NCBI RefSeq assembly: GCF_029784135.1
Contig: NC_073745.1
Span: 115,677,216 to 115,741,215, forward strand
DNA from: Toxorhynchites rutilus septentrionalis
Lineage: Eukaryota; Arthropoda; Insecta; Diptera; Culicidae
Length of the DNA: 64,000 nucleotides
Reading direction: 5' to 3'
Below, in pieces: positions 23,601-33,922 of this stretch. How positions within the stretch are numbered: the first letter of the stretch is position 1; each line of letters begins with the position of its first letter. The notes beneath the pieces were generated by a model. That model worked only from the letters and a program-made list of their open reading frames with translations. It was not told the origin of the DNA and ran no database searches. Position numbers and translations under genes: made by a program.

Positions 23601-23910
23601 GATCGTGCCGACCGCGCTAGATTCAAATAAAAGCGGATCGTGACGACCGCGCTAGGTGTTATTCAAAGCGGATCGTGACGACCGCGCTAGATTCAATTAA
23701 AAGCGGATCGTGACGACCGCAGTATTTATAGCGGATCGAGACGACCGCAGAGTTTGTAACGGATCGAGACGACCGTGCTTTGAATATTTGTAGCGGATCG
23801 AGACGACCGCAAAGTTTGTAACGGATCGAGACGACCGTGCTTTGAAAATTTGTAGCGGATTGAGACGACCGCGTTTTGAGTGTTTTTAGCGGATTCAGAC
23901 GACTGCGTTT
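23597..23910 (+). repeat. Minisatellite, about 10 units of GCGGATCG.GACGACCGC
   Basis: About ten units of 28-36 bp share the core GCGGATCGTGACGACCGC, itself an imperfect palindrome. The first four have the GTGACG core. Units five to eight have GAGACG and form two copies of a dimer of about 62 bp. It starts where the preceding duplicated segment ends in GAACGGATCGTAATCG, suggesting it grew out of that sequence. Confidence 0.9.
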
Positions 23911-24356
23911 GATAGACGTGGTAATCATAAACGATGGTGGATCGGAACACCACGTGAAAAACGTAATGGATTTTGGAAATATTTTGAGAGAGCGAGTTTG
24001 GTTAACCAGTATGACGAAAAATGCGGAGTAATAGATGAAGTCTTTATTTTTTGCACAATCACCAGACAACTGCATAAACCGGTGAAAAAAAATCATAATC
24101 ACAGTGTCTGTAAATGAATGAACTACCGGGAGGAATTGAACGCAAAGGCTCGAGAAGGCGCAAGGCAGGGAGCTCGACGTCGTTTTAAATTAGGAGAGAC
24201 AACGTTGTTGAACGTCAGACTTGTGCAAAAGGGGAATAACGATTCTACCCTCGTAAGTATACCGTGACGGAAGAACGGGATGACATGGTATACATATTTG
24301 ATCATGTAATCGACAACATAATGAACCATTTATCCCTGAGTTTCGGTTTTTTTTTC

Positions 24357-24369
24357 GGAAGAGGGGTGA
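24357..24369 (+). promoter_or_regulatory. Polypurine tract of the LTR element
   Basis: GGAAGAGGGGTGA sits immediately upstream of the 3' LTR, where plus-strand DNA synthesis is primed in LTR elements. Confidence 0.6.
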
Positions 24370-24641
24370 TGTGTAGAGGGTGAATGTGATCCTCTTATTA
24401 CATCCAATGTATTTCGTTTGTAATGCTTTTATACATACCGTGCCTATGCGACGCATCCCTGCCGCCCATATTTCACCCGCTTTGCGGTTGCCTCCAACCC
24501 TGCATCGCCCAACCCAACCACGCAGCACGGGCTCTTGGCCTCGGGCATTCTGTCAGCGGTGAGGGCAAGACGTGTGCTCTGCGGCCAAAGCATAAAGCAT
24601 CTCCGAAATGGCTGGTCTATTTTGGTGGCTAAAATCGCACA
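24370..24641 (+). repeat. 3' LTR, 272 bp
   Basis: This is the direct copy of 22,801-23,072, followed at once by the GCCGT duplication. Confidence 0.88.
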
Positions 24642-25773
24642 GCCGTCAATAACGATCAACGAAGGGAAATGAATTGAAGTCTCCGTGAACAAAGAAAAGT
24701 CACAGAAGGGTTGTGTCCGAGACACGACCGCATAGTTGACGTAGGATTCCGTCAGGCTATCCGTTGCATGCTGTTTTTAGATTGGATTGGAGAATTAAAC
24801 CATTAAACTCTTCGATAATGATTTGGTGGTTGTTGGGTATTGTTTGTTCACTCCACCAGTGTTTACAATCGAGTGATGATGATAGACAGATGGTAATTAG
24901 TCGTTGGATGGTGCGTATCACGATAGAAGATTCCTAAGTGGAATCAGAGTGGCCCTAGACGAGATGCCTCCTGTGGTCTGTATGGATGAAATAAAAAAAA
25001 CCAATGTAATATAAGATAATTATCATTTTTTCTCATCAGTGAAAACATGTTACTTTATTATAGAGAAAACATATTTAAAATAGAAAAAGCTACTTTTCTT
25101 TTATAATTTTTACTTTCTGAGTGTTTATTTAACCCATTTCCAGTTTCGCTTCAAACCCGACGTAGCACGATGCTATATGCGAATTTTATTTCGACTAACA
25201 GCACCTAATACGACATGTAGAGCATATCACTTTTTCGAATATTCCTTCACTTTTCTTTTTTTTTCTCGCCATACAAACTTTACTTAGGTGAAAATGAACA
25301 CGACGAAACAGACAGCTTAAACTGGACGATCCGTTCTCGAGCGGGAGCACACATTGTTTTTTTTATTTATGAAAATTGAAATAAATCGTTTCAAGTTTCA
25401 CATTTTTAACACAACTGTAGTTATATACAATTTCACACTTACACTTACACTAATTGTTTCACAATACACGATCGGTCATTGATTTGAAATTTCACGAAGC
25501 AACCATCATTAAAGTATCAAATTCAATTTTTTTTTTGCTAGAATTAATCGCACCTTGTAATATAAAAATGCCTCCGACTTGCATATTTTTGCAATGCCGA
25601 TTTTCTCCAGGCAGCTTGTTTTTAATGTCTCTATTAGGGAACACATTTCGGTGGGAACAATAGTTCCCATGTATTTGCAATGCTGTTTTCTCCGTATCTC
25701 CAATTTCGACCAATCATAACGAGGTATTTACGTTTGATAGAGATATAGAGATATTTCGATTGTTTGATAGTTA

Positions 25774-28015
25774 TTGTTTTTTTCCTTTATTGATTTAATT
25801 AGGCTCAAGTGGATAAAGAGCCACCATCAAGGAATACATTTTGAAACTATTTGAATATATTATAACTACATAATGATTAACTTAAGTCTAATTAGCTAAA
25901 ACTGCAGTGCAATATAAAAAAAATATAATTTATTCCTTCGTTGCCTCGTCGGTATTATCCTTGTCTTGAACAGTGCCTGTGGTGGGTCGTAACAACTACA
26001 TCGCCAGTTGATGTAGCAACGGTATCCTTTGGTAGTGAGTGCCTCCTTGTTATGTTAATAGCTCCTGTAATGATCTTATCTCAACGGGTACTAAGTTCTG
26101 TTTTTGTAATAGGAAAGGAAGGGAGAATGGACAGTGAGAGTAGGAGATGTGACCTCAATAATAACATTAGCGCTTCTTAGGAAGACATATATGGGGAACA
26201 TAAAATTAGGGTCGCGAGTGGCTAAGATATCGCGAACTGGCATGCGTGAGTGTACTCCTTGAGCCTCTAAATCGGCAACCAGTTTAATTCTTTCATTGCA
26301 AAATTCATTACATGATCAAACAACGTGCTCGATGTCATGATATCCTTGACCACAATTGCATAAATTGTTAGTAGCAAGACCTATGCGGAAGAGATGCGCT
26401 TTTAGCGCGGAATGATTGGACATCAATCTGGACATAGTTCTAATAAAATTTCTGTCAAGATCTAACCCTTTAAACCAGGCCTTGGTTGAAACTTTGGGAA
26501 TAATAGAGTATAGCCATCTCCCAAGGTCATCTCTGTTCCATTGGTTTTGCCAACTGGTGAGTGACTGCTGTCGGGAAATGGAGAAGAATTCCCGATACGC
26601 TATTTGTCTTTCAAAAACTGTGACCTGCATACTACCCATCTTAGCGAGTGTATCCGCTTTCTCATTACCAGGAATAGAGCAATGGGAAGGAATCCAAATG
26701 AAAGTGATTCGAATACTTTTGTCAACAAGAAAATTCAATGCATTCCTAATTTCGATAAGAAAATATGATGCTTTCGTCTGTTGTTTCAAGGATTGAATGG
26801 CTTGTATACTGCTAAGACTATCCGAGCAAATAAAATAGTGATCAGGTGGTAAGGACTCAATGGTCTTAATTGCATGATATATTGCAGCCAGTTCGGCAAC
26901 ATACACTGAACAAGGGTCTTCAAGTTTATGAAAGCTAGTGTAATGTTCATTAAAGATACCAAAACCAGTGGATCCGTTGATTCTTGAACCATCAGTGAAA
27001 AACATTCTTGAAGAATTGATATGGTTATATTTTGAAGCGAAACGATGATCGAAGATGATCTGAAATGTCTCGAGTTTCGTCCTTCATAGAAAAATCGATC
27101 TCAACGGAAGATCTGCAAAAAATCGGAAAGCTAACATTATTGACTGCTGAAGGTTTTATTTCTTGAGAAATGTAATGAGAGTACTGATCCATGGATCTCG
27201 ACCGTTGGTTCAACTCGAGAAGCTTCTTACAATTCTCAATTACTAATGGGTTCATGATTTCGTTTCGGATTAAGAAGCGATAGGACAGTTCCCAAAACCG
27301 AACCTGCAATGGTAAAACACCTGCCAAGACTTCAAGGCTCATGTTGTGTGTTGATTGCATGCACCCTAAGGCTAAACACAAGCAACGATACTGTATCCTC
27401 TCCAGTTTTATGATGTGGGTTTAGCAGCAGAACGGAAACAAAACGAACCATATTCCATGACTGACAGTATTGTAGTTTTGTACAGCCGTATTAGGTCTTC
27501 TGGATGACCACCCCACCATGTTCCAGTAACTGTCCGGAGAAAATTTGTTCTCTGTTGACATTTTTTATACAGATACGCAACATGTTTTCCCCATGTACAT
27601 TTAGCATCAAACCAAACTCCAAGATATTTGAAGCTTGTGGATTGTACAATGGTTTTGTTGAACAATTGAAGCAGAAGTTCGGGAGGTTGGTGCTTCCTAG
27701 AAAATACAACCATTTCTGTTTTCTCAGTTGAGAATTCAATACCTAGATTCACAGCCCATGTAGATAAATTATTTAAGGAAATTTGCAGCGGTCTTTGCAA
27801 ATCAATAGCTCTAGTACCTGATATAGATACAACACTATCATCTGCCAGTTGCCTCAAAGTACACCCATCTGCAAGATGATCATCTATATCTTTAATATAG
27901 AAATTATACAGATGAGGACTTAAGCAAGAACCTTGAGGGAGACCTATGTAGCTAGTTCTAGAAACGGCACAATTTTCATGAGAAAAGTGCATGTGCTTTT
28001 CGGATAACAGATTAA
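25774..28015 (-). mobile_element. 5'-truncated I-group non-LTR retrotransposon, 13-bp TSD
   Basis: This minus-strand copy covers the second half of an ORF2 like that at 33.9-37.6 kb plus about 400 bp of 3' untranslated sequence ending in an A-rich tail (GGAAAAAAACAA in its own sense). It is flanked by TGTTTGATAGTTA at 25,761-25,773 and 28,016-28,028. The 5' truncation within the reverse transcriptase domain is typical of incomplete target-primed reverse transcription. Confidence 0.88.
26165..28015 (-). pseudogene. Non-LTR ORF2 relic: reverse transcriptase end and RNase H
   Basis: The reading starts mid-domain at NLLSEKHMHFSHE (28.01 kb). It runs through RT motif B (GLPQGSCLSP) and motif C (LRQLADDSVVS) in 27,408-27,992, and shifts frame near 27,400. 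It continues through the thumb-like region in 27,025-27,381 and shifts again near 27,010. Then comes RNase H in 26,316-27,005: FFTDGS, VAELAAIYHA, CSDSLSS and PSHCSIPGNEKADTLAK, retaining all four acidic or His positions. TGG to TGA turns Trp of the HDIEHVVW motif into a stop at about 26,314. The true C-terminus, similar to PVRDILATRDP, can be read beyond it to about 26,165. It is non-functional. It belongs to the same group as the element at 33.4-39.5 kb but is clearly diverged from it. Confidence 0.88.
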
Positions 28016-28425
28016 TGTTTGATAGTTAGTTTCATATAATATATTATTTTATTCATTGTGATGAATTGTTATGGAGTGCTCAGATCGATTGATGCAAATA
28101 TTCCGTGAATCCATCAGAAAATAAGTGAAAAAAAATTGTAACTACATGAGCCGCCGCATATGTCGTCAATTTTAACCAATCAGGGTAAATTGTTAGGATA
28201 GGGGCTGAGATTTATCAATTGTTCGATAGTTAATTTCATGACATATATTGTTTTATTCAATTCAGAAAAATTATGTTCCGAAATCGATCAACGCAAAAAT
28301 CTCATCAATCCATCATGAAATGGCTGAGTAATAAGCAGTTTGAAGTTTGAAATTGGCCAATTTTCACGATGTGCTCAATTTTCGATAACCCAATATGTTC
28401 TCGAAAGACGTAATCCTACGTCAAA

Positions 28426-28829
28426 AGAAGAAGAACGAAGGGGGATATTTGCCTTGAGCATAAATATTGGATCTCGCTGACGCAAACTTTTAGTATCGTT
28501 TTAGATGCGAAGCAATGAATATTGCTTGTTCTTCCTTGTTTTGCGTTACTCGAAGACGTTACATGTCTTCGGTTCAGGTTACTCGCTGATATCCCTGGCA
28601 TTGTATTCATTACATCAAACTGACGCCATTCCATCAATTTTCTGGACTACACAATTGTGTGGGGAATCATCAAACTAGGCTATCATCGGCTCAAAATTTG
28701 ATTATTAAGGAGCAATTGGTGCTACAAATAATTGAACATATTTTAGAACTACAGTGAACTGTACCTAAGCCATATATGCCATCAAAGAGGATATATTTTG
28801 CAATAATATAATAATAGCAATATATTCTA
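28426..28829. other. No feature seen
   Basis: AT-rich sequence between the palindromic-end repeat and the deleted ITmD37E copy. No gene or repeat is recognised. Confidence 0.4.
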
Positions 28830-29587
28830 AAGGGTGTGGCACATCAAATTGCATCACGGAATCCGCATTGCCTGGTAATGGACGACGAAACCTACGTCAA
28901 AGCGAACTTTCGTCAGCTGCCGGGCCTGTTGTTCTTCTCCACAGAGGACAAATTCAGCGTTCCGGAGGAGATTCGCAAGCAGAAACAATCCAAGTTTGCC
29001 AAAAAGTACATGGTGTGGCAAGCGATCTGCTCTTGCGGAAAGCGGAGCGCCCCCTTCGTGATGACCGGCACGGTAAACGGGCAGGTTTACCTTAAGGAGT
29101 GCCTACAGAAGCGCTTACTACCAGTATTGAAGCAGCACGAGGGCCCGACCATCTTCTGGCCGGATCTCGCTTCGTGCCACTATTCAAAGGACGTGTTGGA
29201 GTGGTACGAAGCCAACGGGGTCACCTTCGTGCCAAAGGAAATGAACCCGCCCAACGCGCCGGAGCTTCGCCCAATAGAGAAATATTGGGCGATTATGAAG
29301 CAGGCCCTCCGGAAGAACCCAAAAGTTGTCAAATCCGAGGCGGACTTCAAGAGAAAATGGATTTCTGTTCAAAAAAACTACAACCTGACGCTGTACAGAA
29401 CCTTATGGACGGGGTAAAGAGGAAGGTGCGAGCATATGGGCTTAGGCTCAAAGTATGAATAAACAGAAAATGCCAAAAGTTGTTTAATAGTTTTTATTTT
29501 ACTGTCTAAAATTTTCAAAAGGATCGGTCTACTGGGCGAATTTCTACAGCGATTTTTCCGTGATGCAATTTGATGTGACACACCCTT
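28830..29587 (+). mobile_element. Internal-deletion derivative of ITmD37E
   Basis: Both inverted ends (AAGGGTGTGGCACATCAAAT and its partner) and the TA target sites (28,828-28,829 and 29,588-29,589) are present. The element is only 758 bp. The left terminal repeat, ending CATCACGGA, joins directly to the catalytic half (ATCCGCATTGCC), so about 540 bp covering the promoter, start codon and DNA-binding domain are gone. It could be mobilised in trans by the intact copy at 11.9 kb. Confidence 0.93.
28836..29458 (+). pseudogene. ITmD37E transposase catalytic half, broken
   Basis: The frame encodes PHCLVMDDETYVK through FWPDLASCHYS and PELRPIEKYW, so the DD37E residues remain. The helix-turn-helix is absent and there is no proper ATG. 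A missing A in the run near 29,371 shifts the frame after WISVQKN, and the original C-terminus (NLMDGVKRKVRAYGL) continues in another frame to 29,458. It is non-functional, but useful as a comparison: it retains the extra Asp codon missing from the 12.08-kb copy. Confidence 0.9.
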
Positions 29588-29799
29588 TATGGTGGTTTGA
29601 GGGCTGAAGTCAGTGGAAGTTATTTTAAAACAATATCTAAATTTTGAGCTTTGATGTCTTCATTTTTCATTTCTTTGCAATGTCAACTTTTCCGTCTCCA
29701 TTGAAATATTGTATGCTTACCTTGATAATTGTATTCCATTTCAGTGTGATTTGATGACACAAAAGTTTTGACTTTTAAAAACAAGTTTAAATCCGTTTG
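29588..29799. other. Short spacer
   Basis: No feature is recognised between the deleted ITmD37E copy and the foldback arm. Confidence 0.4.
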
Positions 29800-30361
29800 A
29801 AAGGGCCTGGCTGGGTAACGAAGTTTAAAGTGCCCCCAAACCAAATTACCCGCTCTATGGAAAATATTGTATAAATTTTTACAATATAATAATATATTGT
29901 ATAAATTGTATAAATAAATAAAATATTGTATAAATTGTATTACCAAATAAGAAATTTTGACTATTTTTTGAACCTCTGTGATGTTTGATGGATCTATGGT
30001 AAAAAATGTACTTTTCAATTTTCTGCACGTCATTCTCGATAAAAAATATTAAAAGTGCGGGCTAATATGATGTATCGAGAAATATCATAAAAAAAAATCA
30101 TCAAAAATTGGAGTATTTAAAAAAAACATTTGAAAATTTTGTTTTGGGGATTTAGAAATTCAGTACTGTTCTAATTTGTATTCAAATGTATTTCTACGCT
30201 GTCTCTAGATATGGGTGTTTTTTTTTCAGAATTTTAACAGTATTGCGCGATACAAAAAATATATATTTATAAACTTTTGATTTTTTTAGAATTTTGAGAT
30301 TTAGTACTGGTTTTGTTTCTATTCAAATATGTTTGTATGTGTTTTTTATATATTTATGATT

Positions 30362-30630
30362 TTTGATGGCACAAATGATCCCAGTGGAACTTTTGCTTTC
30401 GCAAGGTAAGTATTATTTGTGTCATTTTTATTAGTAGTACTCAGTTGGGATTTGTATGCCGAATAACACACCTTGAATGTATCCTGGAATGGCAAGCTCT
30501 AGAATACGCGTGACCACAGTGCAAATCGGAGGAAATTTCTTTGACGAAAAATCCCCCGGCAAGAACGGAAATCGAACCCGAACCCCCCGCATGATAATGT
30601 GGGACGCTAACCACTCGGCCAAGGGAGCAC
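30362..30630 (-). mobile_element. tRNA-derived SINE, uninterrupted
   Basis: On the minus strand the head has TTGGCCGAGTGGTTAGCGTC (A box) and GGGTTCGATTTCC (B box), followed by the same body and tail as the split copy at 7.4/9.4 kb. It encodes no protein. It is a tRNA relic only, not a working tRNA gene, because the anticodon arm and acceptor pairing are not maintained. Confidence 0.78.
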
Positions 30631-31334
30631 CATAATCCCTATACGGTTCTCTATTGGGCAATAGTGAAAAAGGTATTTTTCCTTTTTTTCACGCCATATT
30701 CAATAGGCTTGGAAATGAAAATTTGAGAGAATACTCAAAGTGCACCATAGTAAGCGGTGTACCGCGACAAATTATAAGAAATATTTATACAAAATAAAAA
30801 TTTTCAAATGAAGGCTTTTTTTTGATTTTTTTTTTATTTTTAGATCCCCTGAAACATAATGTTAATTTAAATTTACCTTTTATTGATGTGTGATTTTTTT
30901 CAGAATTTTAGAGAGTTGTGCGGTACATTTTTGGGTAACTTGAAATTTTGGAATCATTAAATTATGTTTTGAGACACACATGTGTTCGTACATGCTTTTT
31001 TTATATTTATGATTTTGTTTCCATAATGTATCGAAGATTGAACGTACTATTTTTTCCTAACCGTTTGTATTTTCATTTGTATGAAATCGATTATTATTAA
31101 AATTGTGGAATTAAATTTATAAGTCTAAACATATCAACATTTCATCTATTTATAGAATTATTCAATTTCGTATTAAAAAATCGAAATGCCAAAACAAATT
31201 TGAATGTTCGAAGGTATCATAGCAAGATGCACTATGAGTATTTTTACCATATTATATTTTCCAAGCTATTGAGAATGTCGTAAAAAAAGAGAAAAAAACT
31301 ACGCTTTTAGCCATAGCTCTTATAGTGAACCATA

Positions 31335-32897
31335 CACTCTGTCCAACTTCTATAAGACCACCCTGATTCTATTTCGTTGGAACACAAACAGTTAGAATTT
31401 CAACAAGATACATTCATACATTGTTGAGTGCTAAGAGTAAAGTATATTTAACGTCAATTCCGTTCAAAAAAGTTGTTTGTTTTTTTATTGTGCTTAAATA
31501 TGATAATTTCAGCTGTCCAGTTTCTATAAGACCACTTCAAAATTCATAAGTATTATTAATGAAAAATTCAAAGCGATCGGCTGATTTACAGGCCAATAAT
31601 TGGCAACTTAGCCATTTCGGCTAATAACCTGGAAAATTCATGTTGGTGTACTATTTCCCAAATTCTGCTGAACGGATTTCTCGATATTTTTCCATTTTTC
31701 GAAATGGCAACCGTGAACTCTTCAATCGTGGTGTACCGCTTTCCTTCAGTGTAGATTCTGCGTACAAGGATCCCCTAAGATTTTCAACAGGATTCAAGTC
31801 TGGAGAGCGAGCCAGTCAGTCCAAAAAATGAAGTCTTTGGTCCCTAATCCATTTCTTAGTTTCCTTGCTGGTATGAATAGTTGCATTATTTTGCTTGAAT
31901 GTCACGATATCCACGCAAAAACGGTAGGAGAGATGATTTCAGAACATGTATGTAGTCCTTGAATGATGTGAAAGCTTTCTTGGGCTTTCCGGTTACACAG
32001 AATCCCACCCAAACCATGCACAAGCCTCCACCAAAATTCCTGGTTGAAAAATACTGTTCCCCCTTCGGTAAATCACGCCAGTAACCGTTGAACCCATCAG
32101 AACCATCCAAATTGAGCTTTTTTTCATCACTGAAGATAACCTAGCGAAGTTAAAAGTAAAAAAAAAAGAGCAACTTTTCGTTATGGTATATAGCAAAATG
32201 TATTCTTTTGAAATCATCCTTTGTCATGACATACCATGTCCCATTGTTGATTCATGTGAGCTTTGGCAAAACTCAGACGTCTTCTGATATGAGATGTTGT
32301 AAGATTAGGAGCTTTAACGTTTTTAGCCCTCTTTATGTAAGGACTTTTTACCAAAATTTGTCGAATTGTCTCCCACGAAACATTTAAATTGAAATATTTC
32401 TTTATTTGCATAAGAGCGATTTTGAAGTATTCGAAGCTGTTCTAATTATTTCCCGCTTATCCCGGTCACAGAGCTTCGATTTACGTGGAGCTTTCTTCTT
32501 TTTGTCGTATCCTTGAGGATTCGTCAAATAATTGAGAACGACTTGATAGGATCGTCCAAACCGACGAGCAATTTCTCTAATTCCAACATTTTCTTGGTGA
32601 AATGCATCGATTTGTCCTTTTTCGCTATCCGTGGGCACTTTTCCTTTCGGCATTTTCTAGATTTATTCATCAAACTAACCAAAAACAGCGGAAAACGTAA
32701 CTGGTTTTATAGAAACATGACACTTGAAATACGCAAAAACATTTGTTTACGCTCAACGCTTGCACACACATATATGAAAATCATGCAGTGTATGATAGTT
32801 ACCAATACAAATACACTAGAATACAAATTGAAGCGTTGTTTGTTTACAATGACACAAAGCAGCAAGATCACCCTGGTCTTATAGAAGTTGGACAGAG
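31335..32897 (-). mobile_element. Tc1-type transposon with IR/DR ends, inactive
   Basis: The outer inverted repeats CTCTGTCCAACTTCTATAAG (31,337) and its complement (to 32,897) are next to TA. A second related site lies about 175 bp inside each end: CTGTCCAGTTTCTATAAGACC at about 31,513, and the inverse of TGTCATGTTTCTATAAAACC at about 32,700-32,723. Two binding-site-like repeats per end is the IR/DR arrangement known from Sleeping Beauty and Minos-type elements. The 1.56-kb unit contains a decayed DD34E transposase on the minus strand. Confidence 0.85.
31610..32653 (-). pseudogene. Tc1-family DD34E transposase pseudogene
   Basis: The ATG (32,653) starts MPKGKVPTDSEKGQIDAF, an N-terminal helix-turn-helix that includes GIREIARRFGRSYQVV. 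A second DNA-binding part follows with SWETIRQILVKSPYIKR (32.2-32.4 kb). The catalytic region shows the first Asp in IFSDEKKLNLDG (about 32,130), GGGLCMVWVGF, then QNNATIHTSKE, where the second Asp is now Asn (about 31,885). The Glu is in SPDLNPVENL (about 31,785), with 34 residues between those two positions, which defines DD34E. Further damage: several frameshifts between and within domains, and Trp to stop (TGA) in the L.FLDWLARSP motif. The catalytic Asp loss alone would abolish transposition. Confidence 0.88.
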
Positions 32898-33922
32898 TAT
32901 GTTGGGATTTTGAAAAATTATCTAATTTTGAATTTGCAACAATACTTTCCATAGCGCTCGTGATAAGGTTTGGAGATCTTTTTACGACTACACTTATACA
33001 ATACAATAATAGATATTAGGAAAATGAAAAAAATATATGAAAATTACAAAAAAAATTGAAATAAAACAAAAATATTAAAAAAATTATTAAATATTTTCGT
33101 ACCGCTCAGTTGTCGAAATATTCTGAAAAAAGACCCCCAATATCAAAGAACACACATAAAAAATAAACATATATATATTTAAATATAAATTTGACCTGTA
33201 ATCAGAATAACAAAAAATCGAAATTTTGAAATTCATTTTTTTTGTACCGCGCAACACTGTTAATTTTTTTTATAAAGTTGCACATATCTGGAATAGGCGT
33301 AGAAACACATTTAAATACGAATTAGATTAGTACAGAATCTCTCAATCCACCAAAATTGTTTTTCAATATTTCATGATTTTTTTAGTACTTCCATTTTTGA
33401 TTATTTTTTCCCAAAAATATATTTTTTATTAAGGCACATGTGGCGTTAGCCTGACGGGGCCGGGAGTCCAATATTTTGACAATTTTTGTCTTACAACTAT
33501 GTTAGTAATATGTAACCGATTACTCGCGGTTGGCTCGAGGTTAGTATTACAAGTGTTCTCATAATTGGTATGTTGCAGTCTTCGATGATCTGTACGTGTG
33601 ACCGACACGGGATACTTCCTATTGGGATGCAGCTGACCATTAATCAGCAACGCCCCCTAGTCTGTACCACATATCTAGCGTGGTGCGTCTTTCTCGACTC
33701 GAGGAATCCAGGATAGAATGGTCACTAGCCGGTGCAATCATCAGCTCGTGTAGAGTTGTCATTAGCGGTACAACCTTTGGCTCTTGTTGAATGATCAGTG
33801 GACTGCACAACCTTCGGCCCGTGCATCTGTAAAGAGTGTGTGTATGTATTGCCGCGACTAAGTAAAAGTTTATCGATCGGATAGGAGGGATATGAAACGG
33901 GGACACAACGAAAGAAACATCA

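Larger units (their letters stand above)
22801..24641 (+). mobile_element. Non-autonomous LTR retrotransposon (TRIM-like), 1.84 kb
   Basis: Two direct 272-bp repeats (22,801-23,072 and 24,370-24,641), each starting TG and ending CA, bound the unit. The pair is flanked by the 5-bp duplication GCCGT (22,796-22,800 and 24,642-24,646). TGGCGATCCTGCCAGGAGC starts one base after the left repeat and fits a tRNA primer binding site. GGAAGAGGGGTGA directly precedes the right repeat and fits a polypurine tract. About 1.3 kb of interior has no gag or pol frame but contains a tandem duplication and a minisatellite. An uninterrupted relative of the target at 17.91 kb supports insertion. It must depend on a helper element. 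Confidence 0.88.
24701..28425 (+). mobile_element. Palindromic-end repeat family, copy interrupted by a LINE
   Basis: The left end GGGTTGTGTCCGAGACACG, then GACCGCATAGTTGACGTAGG, matches 54,826-54,870. The right end is GACGTAATCCTACGTC (28,407-28,422) and matches 56,714-56,729. The interior shares long colinear blocks with the 54.8-kb copy (for example TTCACTCC.CCAGTGTTTACAA, GATGGTAATTAGTCGTT, GGGAACACATTTCGGTGG). A 2.24-kb non-LTR copy (25,774-28,015) interrupts it. No transposase is recognised, so the superfamily is unknown. Confidence 0.7.

Noticed and set aside
23597..23910. CRISPR-like array of about 28-36-bp palindromic repeats
   Set aside because: The units are contiguous variants with no distinct unique spacers, lie inside an LTR retrotransposon of a eukaryote, and have no cas genes nearby. 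A minisatellite explains them.
23659..24102. 147-codon minus-strand frame rich in RSATN/SIRYK repeats
   Set aside because: It arises from the minisatellite units and has no start context or recognisable domain.
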